From: Marivirga harenae
Lineage (GTDB): Bacteria > Bacteroidota > Bacteroidia > Cytophagales > Cyclobacteriaceae
DNA length: 64,000 nt
Direction: 5' to 3'
NCBI RefSeq assembly: GCF_030534335.1
Contig: NZ_CP130565.1
Span: 1,261,501-1,325,500, forward strand
This document shows, one piece after another, positions 25,663-34,713 of the stretch. Within the stretch, counting starts at the first letter, position 1, and the number at the start of each line of letters is the position of its first letter. The notes under the pieces were generated by a model that was given only the letters and a program-made list of their open reading frames with translations, did no database searches and was not told the origin of the DNA. Both the position numbers and the translations under genes were made by a program.

Positions 25663-26475
25663 TTATAAAAGCAAAACAAATTGAATCAAGAATATCAATG
25701 CTGCAATTAAAAATATTGTTAACCTATATTCATTATTTTTAACGTAGTATAAATAAGCTAGTAGTATCAAAATTGTTGTGGGTATCAAAAATCCAAAAAC
25801 TCTGAAAACGCTATATTCACTGTAGATTGTGACGGTTTTTTTATTATTTGTTAAGAAGTCTCCTTGCTTAAATATCATACTTCTTTTTAAGACAAGTGTA
25901 TCATCAATTTCTATCTTTGCTATTTCTTCCTTTCCAAACCTAAAAGTCATCCCATTATTTAATTCCGCTCTATAAATGTAATCAGTATTTGGTTTCGTTG
26001 TCCCTGATCCATATCGCGAAAAAGCTTTTACCGTTTCTATTTCATCGATTTTTACTGGTTCAGATACTTTAGGTAGGCAGAAATCAATCAAGAGAAGTAT
26101 ATTAAAAACTAGAATTATAAAAACGAAAAGCTTCAACCTTACAAACAACCACTTAAACATCTCATCTTTTTGGGCTTTCGCTTTTTTAGATTTTTGCCTT
26201 TGATGATACGCTCTCTTTCTCCTTTCATAATCTTTTTGTGAATTAGAATGAACAGACTCATTTTCGTCTTGCGTTGGAGGATCAGGATACCTTTTTAGAA
26301 ATCGATAAGCAGAGTTTATTTCCTTAAATTTTGCCCCACCATCTATTTTATAAATATCAGGATGATATTGCTTAGCTAAATTTCGATATGATTCTTTTAT
26401 CTCTTGTTGAGATGCTCCAGCATTCAAGCCCAATATTGAAATGGATTCAATATACGTTCTCTTGCTACTAGCCAT
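25663..26475 (-). CDS. Membrane-anchored J-domain (DnaJ-like) protein
   Basis: The 270-aa protein starts with a J-domain ([23 protein letters not shown] motif at residues 38-40, so DnaK stimulation should be possible). A Lys/Arg-rich linker (about residues 80-105) leads to a membrane helix ([17 protein letters not shown]), a periplasmic or cytosolic strand-rich segment, and two more C-terminal helices ([17 protein letters not shown] and [17 protein letters not shown]). There is no zinc-finger or substrate domain, so it is a type III J-protein. The ATG at 26475 overlaps the stop of the 51-aa gene, indicating coupling with it and the M14 peptidase upstream. Confidence 0.88.
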   Translation of the reverse strand: MASSKRTYIESISILGLNAGASQQEIKESYRNLAKQYHPDIYKIDGGAKFKEINSAYRFLKRYPDPPTQDENESVHSNSQKDYERRKRAYHQRQKSKKAKAQKDEMFKWLFVRLKLFVFIILVFNILLLIDFCLPKVSEPVKIDEIETVKAFSRYGSGTTKPNTDYIYRAELNNGMTFRFGKEEIAKIEIDDTLVLKRSMIFKQGDFLTNNKKTVTIYSEYSVFRVFGFLIPTTILILLAYLYYVKNNEYRLTIFLIAALIFLIQFVLLL

Positions 26476-26623
26476 TTGATTTACTAATATAAAAATAGCC
26501 TAAACCCAGCGCAAACCCAATTCCGGTGAACAATGAAATATTATGTAAAAAGTATCCTGTTAACATTCCCGCAAGAGTAGAGAGCCCGACTTTAAAGAAA
26601 GGATTTTGCCAGATATTTTTCAT
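26468..26623 (-). CDS. Small membrane protein (51 aa) inside the M14-DnaJ operon
   Basis: This short gene lies in the gap between the M14 peptidase and the J-protein. Its ATG (26623) overlaps the peptidase TGA in the sequence ATGA, and its TAG (26468-26470) lies inside the start of the J-protein gene, an 8-bp overlap. It begins [20 protein letters not shown] and continues with a glycine-rich hydrophobic segment ([16 protein letters not shown]) ending in SKSNG, consistent with two short membrane helices. Start and stop overlaps at both ends make translational coupling very likely. No named family recognised. Confidence 0.75.
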   Translation of the reverse strand: MKNIWQNPFFKVGLSTLAGMLTGYFLHNISLFTGIGFALGLGYFYISKSNG

Positions 26624-28362
26624 TCTGCCATTAACCTGTATACAGGGTATCTTTTATGAGATTTTTCGTAATGCTCTGATCGTTTGAAAATCCAATCTAA
26701 TTGAGCATAATTACTGGATGCAAAAGAGGAGTCATTCTCCTGCTTATTGGAAAATTCGTTTTGCTCTTCTTCAGGCATATCCGATAATATATTTTCAGCC
26801 TTCTGTTCGAATACATAGCCAGAAAATCCTTCCTTTTGCTGTAAAATGCTATCGAAAAAATTCCAGTTGAAAAAAGAATCCTGTGCCTCTGGCTCTAGAA
26901 TTTCTACTAAATATCTTCTTGCTTTTTGACGAGTATCAATCAAATAATCACCTTTTCTTAGTGCTACTTTTTGATTTGACGATTTCACTTTTGTATTGTA
27001 ATGCACATAGTGCCCTTCATATGGATTGGATACCGTTTTATAATCTTCAATATGATAGATCTCTACCGATAAAACCGTATCCTTTTTCAAAGCATCCATC
27101 TTCACTCCATTGGCTTTTAACCTATTGATCACTTCAAACCAAGCTTGCGGAATTACATAATAATTTGGAACCTTTACAGACTTCTCTGCTTTATAATAGT
27201 TGTAAAAAGGAACCTCTTTTTCAAAGGTATCATCCCTGTTATATTTTAATAGTGGGTTTCCTGTCAAGTCACTTTCAGGATAGCTTGTTTTATATCCATT
27301 CAAAGTAATCATTTTAAATTGATCCTTATCGTTTTTCCACATAATGGGTAGAGAATCTGCTTGCTGAATTTGATCTCGATCATGTGCTTTTAATTTTTGA
27401 ATTTTAGCTCCTTCTTTAGCAGTAAGTTTCGAAGCAATACTTAAAAAATCGTATATATTTTCAACTCTAGTTTTATAGTCTTTCCACATATGGTCTTCAG
27501 TCATAAAACCAAAAGTCTGAAATAATGTAGTATATCCTGTTGAATAACGTGGTGCATCCCAAAATTGACTCCAACCATTTTCTGGTGTCGTACCATGCAC
27601 ATTTACATATTCAATAGGATTTCTGTCTTTGTCTTCCATCATTTTGAAAATCATGGGTTCGAATTCCTCTTCCAAATATTTACCCAGCTCGCCACCAAGT
27701 TTATCCTTTTGAGTAGTTAGAACCGTCACTACATGCTGATGATCGGAACCATTGGTAACATGTGTGTCAATAAAAACATCAGGGTCAAGCTGATGGAAAA
27801 TTTCTGCAAAGGCAAATGCATTTTTAGAATCCATTTTGATAAAGTCCCTGTTCAAATCGTAATTCTGAGCATTTCCTCGAAAACCATAGGACTTCGGACC
27901 ATTTTGATTCGTTCGAGTTGTGCTATTTCTATTTAATGCTCCACCAACATTATAGAACGGAATCACTGCTACGATCACGCTATCCAAAAATGAATGCTGA
28001 CTTAAATTTTGTGCCCAATTTCTCAACATCATAATTGAAGCATCAATTCCATCTGATTCTCCTGGGTGAATTCCATTATTAATTAATAAAATAGGCTTTT
28101 CTGAATCCTGTAGCTCACTAAATGGAAATTTTTCAGATTTATTAAAAATTACCAAATGCAAGGGCTCTCCGCTATCTGTTTTGCTCATTTCTCGCATATC
28201 TATTTGTGGGAACTTTTGCGCAAGTGCTTTATAGAAAGCTATTCCTTCTTGATAAGTAGCTGTTTCGGTTCCATTGGATTTTTCGAAAGGAGAAACCAAA
28301 TCTTGAGCCATTGAAATTGAAGAGCAAAGGGCAAGTACAGTAAAAAGGAATGATCGCATCAT
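26620..28362 (-). CDS. M14-family zinc carboxypeptidase, exported
   Basis: A 580-aa exported metallopeptidase with signal MMRSFLFTVLALCSSISMAQ. The zinc site is HPGE (His99, Glu102) plus His201 in FIDTHVTNGSDHQ; NRDF (Arg172) matches the substrate-carboxylate arginine. About 250 residues follow the catalytic domain, as in other Bacteroidota members of this group. It should trim C-terminal residues or cleave peptides in the periplasm. It is the first gene of a probable operon with a 51-aa membrane protein and a membrane J-protein. Confidence 0.9.
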   Translation of the reverse strand: MMRSFLFTVLALCSSISMAQDLVSPFEKSNGTETATYQEGIAFYKALAQKFPQIDMREMSKTDSGEPLHLVIFNKSEKFPFSELQDSEKPILLINNGIHPGESDGIDASIMMLRNWAQNLSQHSFLDSVIVAVIPFYNVGGALNRNSTTRTNQNGPKSYGFRGNAQNYDLNRDFIKMDSKNAFAFAEIFHQLDPDVFIDTHVTNGSDHQHVVTVLTTQKDKLGGELGKYLEEEFEPMIFKMMEDKDRNPIEYVNVHGTTPENGWSQFWDAPRYSTGYTTLFQTFGFMTEDHMWKDYKTRVENIYDFLSIASKLTAKEGAKIQKLKAHDRDQIQQADSLPIMWKNDKDQFKMITLNGYKTSYPESDLTGNPLLKYNRDDTFEKEVPFYNYYKAEKSVKVPNYYVIPQAWFEVINRLKANGVKMDALKKDTVLSVEIYHIEDYKTVSNPYEGHYVHYNTKVKSSNQKVALRKGDYLIDTRQKARRYLVEILEPEAQDSFFNWNFFDSILQQKEGFSGYVFEQKAENILSDMPEEEQNEFSNKQENDSSFASSNYAQLDWIFKRSEHYEKSHKRYPVYRLMAE

Positions 28363-28438
28363 TTTGGGATTTTAGGTGAAAATTAAAATTACAAAATCAG
28401 AAATGATTATTATAAACAGAAATGGGTTAATTAGATAT

Positions 28439-29680
28439 TTATCTCCTCCCTCCCTTAGTGCCTTTCTTTTTACGATTTGCGAAAAACTCTTGCTTCCTTC
28501 TTTGCTTTTCCTTTTCGAACTCTTTTTTCTCTGCGGTGGTCATCGGTTTATCTGTTTGTGGAAACGGATTATTCTTCACTACAGGTATTTTCTGATTGAT
28601 GAGTTTTTCAATATCTTTCAGGTAGTCATTTTCTTCTGGTTCACATAAGGAAATAGAAACTCCTGCCTCCCCGGCCCTTCCGGATCGGCCAATTCGATGG
28701 ACATATGTCTCGGCAATATTGGGGATATCATAGTTAATCACATATTGCAATTTGTCGATATCAATTCCACGGGCTGCAATATCAGTGGCAACCAACACAC
28801 GTATTTCTTTATCTTTAAATTGATTTAAGGCCTTTTGTCTTTGGTTTTGCGCTTTGTCTCCGTGAATGGCAGCTGCTGAAATATTCTTCTTTTTTAGGTC
28901 CCTTACAATTCTATCTGCACCATGTTTCGTTCTATCAAATAGTAAAACCTGATCCATTTTTGGGTCTTTTAAAATGTGAAGTAGTAAATCCTTTTTATCT
29001 GATTTATTGGTATAATAAAGATATTGTTGAATCGTTTCAGCCGTGGAAGAAACTGGGGTCACCGCTATCTTTTTAGGGTTATTCAAAATTTTTCTCGAAA
29101 GTTCCACAATCACATCGGGCATAGTGGCCGAGAAAAATAAAGATTGTCTCCTTTGTGGTAAAGCGGCAATCACTTTTCTGATATCGTGAATAAAACCCAT
29201 ATCCAACATGCGATCTGCTTCATCTAAAACGAAATACTGAATATCTCTTAAATTAATAAAGCCTTGATTCATTAAATCCAATAATCGTCCTGGAGTTGCA
29301 ATTAAAACCTGCACACCGTTCTTTATGGCATTGGTTTGCTTATTCTGATTTACTCCACCAAAAATTACTGTGTTTTTTATGGATGTATACTTTCCATAGC
29401 TGGTAAAACTTTCACCGATTTGAATAGCTAATTCTCTAGTTGGAGTTAGGACTAATGCCTTAATTTTTTTCGCATTTACTTGATCTTTTTCCAGATGTTG
29501 CAAAATGGGTATAGCAAAAGCTGCAGTTTTTCCGGTTCCAGTTTGAGCACTGGCCATGATATCATTTTTCTCAAGTAATAGCGGAATAGCTTGTTCTTGA
29601 ATAGAGGTAGGCTCAGTGTAATTTTCTTCTTTAAGCGCTTTCAAAATTGGCGCAATAATATTCAGTTCTTCGAATCGCAT
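28439..29680 (-). CDS. DEAD-box RNA helicase (RhlE-like)
   Basis: The 413-aa protein shows the full motif set: the Q motif region (EPTSIQEQAIP), Walker A AQTGTGKT at residues 45-52, PTRELA, DEAD, SAT, and motif VI HRIGRSGRAG. The C-terminus is a short Lys/Arg-rich tail as in RhlE-type proteins involved in ribosome assembly and mRNA turnover. It has no close neighbour in the same transcript; the next gene upstream starts more than 130 bp away. Confidence 0.95.
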   Translation of the reverse strand: MRFEELNIIAPILKALKEENYTEPTSIQEQAIPLLLEKNDIMASAQTGTGKTAAFAIPILQHLEKDQVNAKKIKALVLTPTRELAIQIGESFTSYGKYTSIKNTVIFGGVNQNKQTNAIKNGVQVLIATPGRLLDLMNQGFINLRDIQYFVLDEADRMLDMGFIHDIRKVIAALPQRRQSLFFSATMPDVIVELSRKILNNPKKIAVTPVSSTAETIQQYLYYTNKSDKKDLLLHILKDPKMDQVLLFDRTKHGADRIVRDLKKKNISAAAIHGDKAQNQRQKALNQFKDKEIRVLVATDIAARGIDIDKLQYVINYDIPNIAETYVHRIGRSGRAGEAGVSISLCEPEENDYLKDIEKLINQKIPVVKNNPFPQTDKPMTTAEKKEFEKEKQRRKQEFFANRKKKGTKGGRR

Positions 29681-29817
29681 ATATAGGATTTTTTGTTCCT
29701 ATTAACGTAATAACGACAAGGAACTTTGGGTATGAAAGATTAAGAATTCAAAGGTAGGAAATTAGAATTCATTTATCCGCTGATACAATCTTTATTTTAA
29801 AAATTGAAAGATCTCAT

Positions 29818-31626
29818 TTAATTCACAAAGTCTCCCCGTAACAGGCGGAATCTTTTTCTAGCTTCTGCTACAAAAATACTACCGGGATACTCTGTTAATA
29901 ATTGTTGATAATATTCCTTGGCTTTATTTTGGTCTTGAATAAGTTCTTCATAAATCAGTCCCATTTCGAATAGTGCATCATCTGTTAATATATCATATGG
30001 CATATCTGTAGCAATTCTCTCCAACAAACTTATCGCATCGGCATAGTTCCCTATTTCCTTATCCCTTTTGGCTTTTAGCCAAAGCAACTCATCAAGAATC
30101 GGATGTTCTTCATATTCTTCTATTAAACTATCCAGAGCTCTTTGTGCCTTTAAATACTTATTTTGATAAAGCAATAAATCGACATCTGCATAGGCGCGAA
30201 GCGCCTTTTGCGTACTATCCAAAATAGTATTGTTTTTTATTAGAATACTTAGGTCCATTGCATCATTAGCGATTTCTCTTCGGGTGGCATTTTTTAAAAT
30301 ATCTAAATGTTCCTGTGCCAATTCAAATTCACCTTTATAAAAAGATAGTTTGGCGTTTTTCAATTTTGCATTTTCGCCCAAATTTTCATTTTTATGGCTT
30401 TTTTCCACTTGATAGTATAAAAGGACAGATTCCCATGGCTGTTCTTTAATAATATAAATATCACCCAAATTCAGTTTAGCGATGGCTACAATATCTTTTT
30501 CTGCATTTGGGAAATCTATAACATTTTGAAGCATATTAATTGCCTTATCATGTTCATTCAAGTAAAAAGCATGTAGCAAAGCTTGTTGTCTGTAGGCTTC
30601 CAATGTATAATGAGAAAGGCCAATCTCATTTACAAGGTTTTTGTATGAAACAACCAGGTTTCGAATTGAGGCTGTATCAATGGGAAAGTGATTCTTTATT
30701 CTTATTTCTTGTGTTTTAATTTTTAATTGCTTTGCTCTTATGTAGTTCATAGAATTTGGGAAATTATCCACCACATAAGAAAAAATCATTTCAGCTATAT
30801 CGTAATCCTCATTTTGATATGCCAGTTCGCCTATTTCCAAACTATTCTCTCCTTCCAATTGATTTCTTTTATCAATAGCTCTGGCCTGCATAAATGCACC
30901 ATAAAAATTTTCTAATTGTAAATTTGCCCAAATAAGAAGATCGGAATACATATCCTTTTCTTTACTGCTTTGTAACTCCTCCATTATTTTTTCTACAAAA
31001 TCATGAAGTTCATCTTTCTCTGTAAGTGAGAGTTGCAGCATATTTTTCACGTATCGTAAATTCCCTGGCCTTTCATTGGCATACTTTAAATACTCAGTAA
31101 CCATTTTATCTTTTTGGTTGGTATATCTATACAATGTAGCCAGCTGAATCGCAAATGCATTTGGATCTCGCATTATTTCACGAGCTGACAAATAAAGCCG
31201 TTCGGCATATTCTCTGTGTTGCTTGTTAATAAAATATTGAGCTGCTGATCTTAAGTTTCCAAGGTTATCTAAGACTCTCGATTCAATTTGCTGGTAAATT
31301 TTTTCAGCTTTTGAGCTATCATTTATAGTAATGTAGAAATCCACAAAATCAACTTGATAATTAATATTTGCCGGAAAAATCTTGTTAATAGATTTCAAAT
31401 ACTTTTCGGCTTCATCATTGTATTGTTTTGCATATAATATCTCAATATAGTTAGTATGAATAAAAGATAGATTTTGCGGTGCTTTTGCCAGCTCTCGATA
31501 TATTGAAATTGCTTTGTCATATTCACCTTCTTGATAATATGCATTAGCCAAACCGATCTTTTGGTTTGATTGTCCATAACTTATTATGCTAGTCAATAAA
31601 AAAAATGAGAAGATCCAATATTTCAT
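29818..31626 (-). CDS. Exported tetratricopeptide-repeat protein
   Basis: A 602-aa protein with signal peptide MKYWIFSFFLLTSIISYGQ and a body made of many helical TPR-like repeats (NAYYQEGEYDKAISIYREL near the start, KAKEYYQQLLTEYPGSIF near the end). There is no other recognisable domain, so it is a periplasmic scaffold, perhaps for envelope or protein-export machinery. It lies alone, directly left of the AT-rich gap with DnaA-box-like sites. Confidence 0.85.
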   Translation of the reverse strand: MKYWIFSFFLLTSIISYGQSNQKIGLANAYYQEGEYDKAISIYRELAKAPQNLSFIHTNYIEILYAKQYNDEAEKYLKSINKIFPANINYQVDFVDFYITINDSSKAEKIYQQIESRVLDNLGNLRSAAQYFINKQHREYAERLYLSAREIMRDPNAFAIQLATLYRYTNQKDKMVTEYLKYANERPGNLRYVKNMLQLSLTEKDELHDFVEKIMEELQSSKEKDMYSDLLIWANLQLENFYGAFMQARAIDKRNQLEGENSLEIGELAYQNEDYDIAEMIFSYVVDNFPNSMNYIRAKQLKIKTQEIRIKNHFPIDTASIRNLVVSYKNLVNEIGLSHYTLEAYRQQALLHAFYLNEHDKAINMLQNVIDFPNAEKDIVAIAKLNLGDIYIIKEQPWESVLLYYQVEKSHKNENLGENAKLKNAKLSFYKGEFELAQEHLDILKNATRREIANDAMDLSILIKNNTILDSTQKALRAYADVDLLLYQNKYLKAQRALDSLIEEYEEHPILDELLWLKAKRDKEIGNYADAISLLERIATDMPYDILTDDALFEMGLIYEELIQDQNKAKEYYQQLLTEYPGSIFVAEARKRFRLLRGDFVN

Positions 31627-32025
31627 ATTTCTTCAAGTTTTAACCTGATGTGTTTTTCCACACACGTAATATTATATTATTTAATTATATATAAACTATT
31701 ATCTATTGTTAATCGTGTTGATATGTTGATAAATACTTAATTTAATTAAATCTTTTCTTCTTTGTATAGAATATGTAGATAAGATTTGAAGATATCCACT
31801 TCTATTTATTTGAAAATTAAATACTTAACATTAAACTGGATTTATGTTAATAAAAAATTGTATTCTACTGTGTGAAATAAATCTGTGGATTAAGTTGTAG
31901 ATATGTTTCAGTTTTTCATACTTATCATCTTAACTTATTCACTTTATCCTCTATCTTATTTATGCTTGTTAAGTTATGTGTATAAACCCTAATTTTTTAC
32001 ACTACTATCCACTTGCTTATCCACA
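31627..32025. other. Candidate oriC: AT-rich gap with a cluster of DnaA-box-like 9-mers
   Basis: The gap between the TPR gene and the Ig-like lipoprotein is very AT-rich and has no ORF. Sites matching TTWTNCACA are TTTTCCACA (31654-31662), TTATACACA on the minus strand (31977-31985) and TTATCCACA (32017-32025, inside the end of the lipoprotein gene). One-mismatch sites are TTTCACACA and TAATCCACA on the minus strand (31869-31877, 31884-31892), TTATTCACT (31935-31943) and TTTTACACT (31995-32003). An extreme A/T stretch at 31667-31697 could be the unwinding element. The parS-like sites and mnmG lie within 5 kb. Gene directions on both sides are the same, which does not support bidirectional replication from here. 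Confidence 0.5.
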
Positions 32026-33830
32026 CTTAAATCAAAGTCTTTGTCTATTATTTCCCAGTTTGCTTTTACAGTTATTTCTTCATTAAAAAAAATATATTCT
32101 TCTGGTTTCTCTAATGTGTAAACATTACCTGCATCCCAAACTTGGTTGTTATTGATGTCTTTCAGAAGCCTTAATCTGTATTTTCCAGGTTTAACATAAT
32201 TGAATTTATAGTCATGTTGATTAACTAAGGTGTCAATGACTTCATATTTATCATTGAGTAATTGGACAACAAAGGGAAAACCAGGATTAATAATTTTTCC
32301 TGTAATAGTCCCATGGTCTTCGATTTTCTTGAAAGATAGTGAAACTTCGGTTTGCTGACTGGAATCGTTCTCAATACCCCTGAAGGCTGATTTTCCGAAG
32401 TAAAGTTGTAATTTTCCAGAGGTGCTTGGAGAAGTATTGACTTGCCTTTCGCCTATATTAGATGTTCTTCTTGAGAGATCTCTTGACATGGCTTCTTTTT
32501 TTGTGTTAGTGTCTGATACGATGGTTGTATCTGGTGAATCATCCTTTAGGGAATCAGTTGCCAATAATTTTTGATGTTTGACAGATAGACTATCAATGAT
32601 ATTATCAATTGTACTTTGTACGATTGTTGTTGTTATTTTAATCTGTTTTTTACTGAAGTTTTGTTCGATGTCTTCTGGACTGAAGGTATATATAGGAATG
32701 CTATCGATTCTTAATTGTATAGAATCATAGATGATCTGATTTACTGGTTTTGAAAGAGTTAGCAGAAATTCTTGTTTTCCAGAGATTAGTTCAGCTTTAG
32801 GTTTATCAATGATCTTTATAGTATCATTTGTCAACCTACTTTCTCTCAGCCTGAAATATACAGAATCTGTTATCTGTGAACCGATAGAGTCAGTCGCCTT
32901 GACCATTAACAATGTAGAATCCGTATCAAAATTGAGCTGTGGAAAGTTTTCTTTGTATACTTTTAGATATTTTGAATTTTCTATGTTATTGGTGTAAATA
33001 TATTGATTAGTATCTCTCGGATTAGTTATTTGGTAATTGACCAAGCCTTTATTGTATTGAATGATGAAGTCTTTGCCAACCGGACTGTACTTTTTTAACC
33101 GTAAAGTATCTTCATTTCTTTTGTAAGTATTAACATCAATTGTTCCTATGCTGTCATATAAGTCGATGATTTCAGTGTGAAAACCAAAGGCTTCATTTTG
33201 AGAATTATTTAGTAAATCATCGTTGTTATCTTGAAAAGTATATAATCTATATTTACCGTTTCTGAGATTCTTCATTTGATACTGTCCATTCTTATCTGTT
33301 GTGGTAAAATATACCGGTTTGCCCTGTCTCAAGTTAGCAGTATCATAAGCAGTGGTGTATAAACCAACAATGTAGCCTTCTTTTACTGTATTGTCTTTAA
33401 GTTTGGTAACAGTCCCGGATATTTGCAAAGAATCAAGGTAAGGTCCAGTACTAAAGGCGATTACAGGATTTTGCCATAGGTTACCCTCAGTGATATCTTT
33501 TAATGCCTTTCTGAAATTGAAGGTGTAAGTGGTAGAGTCTTGCAGTGGCTCCTCTAATTCTATAGTGAGTTCTTGTTTTTTTAAGCTTGCTTCATATTTG
33601 ATATCTTCTCTAGGAGTTATAATTAGTTCTTTATCAAGTTGTTCAAGCTTCATCCACTCACTAAAAAATAGTTTTATTTCTTGGCCCTTAAATTTAATTG
33701 ATTGATTTGCAGGATTTGATTGGTACAACTTGGGAGGTACCTCGTCTTTATCACCGCCTGTGGGTCCTTGTACTGTTGCGCATGCGTAAACGATAATTAG
33801 TGTTAAAAGGGATGCTACTTTTTTAATCAT
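31989..33830 (-). CDS. Lipoprotein with bacterial Ig-like (SbsA/Big_5) domain
   Basis: A 613-aa lipoprotein (MIKKVASLLTLIIVYAC, Cys17; then GPTGGDKDEVPP, a motif shared by this Bacteroidota family). Residues about 30-110 are an SbsA-type Ig-like domain (LFFSEWMKLEQLDKEL, STTYTFNFRKAL). A carboxypeptidase-regulatory-like segment (QYQMKNLRNGKYRLYTFQDN) and a similar C-terminal unit (YVKPGKYRLRLLKDINNNQ) follow. It overlaps the methyltransferase gene by 4 bp and ends the mnmG transcript. Role unknown. Confidence 0.82.
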   Translation of the reverse strand: MIKKVASLLTLIIVYACATVQGPTGGDKDEVPPKLYQSNPANQSIKFKGQEIKLFFSEWMKLEQLDKELIITPREDIKYEASLKKQELTIELEEPLQDSTTYTFNFRKALKDITEGNLWQNPVIAFSTGPYLDSLQISGTVTKLKDNTVKEGYIVGLYTTAYDTANLRQGKPVYFTTTDKNGQYQMKNLRNGKYRLYTFQDNNDDLLNNSQNEAFGFHTEIIDLYDSIGTIDVNTYKRNEDTLRLKKYSPVGKDFIIQYNKGLVNYQITNPRDTNQYIYTNNIENSKYLKVYKENFPQLNFDTDSTLLMVKATDSIGSQITDSVYFRLRESRLTNDTIKIIDKPKAELISGKQEFLLTLSKPVNQIIYDSIQLRIDSIPIYTFSPEDIEQNFSKKQIKITTTIVQSTIDNIIDSLSVKHQKLLATDSLKDDSPDTTIVSDTNTKKEAMSRDLSRRTSNIGERQVNTSPSTSGKLQLYFGKSAFRGIENDSSQQTEVSLSFKKIEDHGTITGKIINPGFPFVVQLLNDKYEVIDTLVNQHDYKFNYVKPGKYRLRLLKDINNNQVWDAGNVYTLEKPEEYIFFNEEITVKANWEIIDKDFDLSVDKQVDSSVKN

Positions 33831-34711
33831 TTTTTGATAACGTAAATAAGACTTGAGAAATTATTGTTATGATTAGTGGCGTAAGTATTGGATTTATAGC
33901 CAGTTATAATAGAATTGATGAAATTATTTTTATTATATTTATATTTATTGCTAAGTAAACTTATGTAGTATGCATCCAGTTTCATGGGATAGACTTTTTT
34001 CACCTTGAGGCCGTGTTTCAACATCAAGGTCTTCATTGTTTCCTGGCTGAAGTGGTACAAGTGTCTTGGTACGTCATAAGCTGCCCATTCTTCGTCAAAG
34101 ACTGAATTCTCGTAACTTTCAATATTTGGTACTGCAACAACAATCTTACCTTTCTCTTTAAGAATTGTTTTAAGTATTTTAATTGTATTGTTTATGTCAT
34201 GGATATGTTCCAAAACATGCCATAAGGTTATAACGTCAAACTTTCTATTTTTAAGGTTCAGATTTTGGATATTATTATGGACTGCCGTTTTTTTATTAGC
34301 AATAGTCCGTGCAATATCATTAGGTTCAATTCCATAGGTTTTCCACCCATTAGCTTTCATGGTTTCTAGAAAATAACCCGTACCACAGCCATAATCTAAT
34401 ATTCTACCTTTTTTCTGTTTTGCTATTGAATTAATTAATTTTCTTTTAGAGGCTAATGCATATTTTCTGGCCAATTTGTACAGAAGGTTAATCGGTGAAT
34501 TTGCTTTATCCGAATGAGAGATATAATCCTCAGATTGATAGTATTTTCCTATATCGTTTTCACTTGGTCTTGGATTTGTAAATTGAAAATTACAATTCTC
34601 GCATATCATTATATTAAAGCTTTCCTTACTAACAGAATGATCTTTAATTACTTTATGGTTTCGTAAATTAGAAGCGCCACAAACTGGGCATTCGTCAAGC
34701 TTTTCGTACAT
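33827..34711 (-). CDS. SAM-dependent methyltransferase with N-terminal zinc-ribbon
   Basis: A 294-aa protein. Cys8/Cys11 (CPVCG) and Cys37/Cys40 (CENC) form a probable zinc-ribbon, followed by FTNPRP, a combination typical of methyltransferases acting on sugars or small metabolites. The methyltransferase domain has motif I GRILDYGCGTGYFLE and later VITLWHVLEHI and IVVAVPNIESYE. It starts 2 bp after mnmG ends and overlaps the lipoprotein gene by 4 bp, so all three are co-transcribed. Substrate unknown. Confidence 0.87.
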   Translation of the reverse strand: MYEKLDECPVCGASNLRNHKVIKDHSVSKESFNIMICENCNFQFTNPRPSENDIGKYYQSEDYISHSDKANSPINLLYKLARKYALASKRKLINSIAKQKKGRILDYGCGTGYFLETMKANGWKTYGIEPNDIARTIANKKTAVHNNIQNLNLKNRKFDVITLWHVLEHIHDINNTIKILKTILKEKGKIVVAVPNIESYENSVFDEEWAAYDVPRHLYHFSQETMKTLMLKHGLKVKKVYPMKLDAYYISLLSNKYKYNKNNFINSIITGYKSNTYATNHNNNFSSLIYVIKK

Positions 34712-34713
34712 AT

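Noticed and set aside
27655-27673. tRNA T-arm-like motif GGGTTCGAATTCC
   Set aside because: It lies inside the M14 peptidase coding frame, with no cloverleaf around it.
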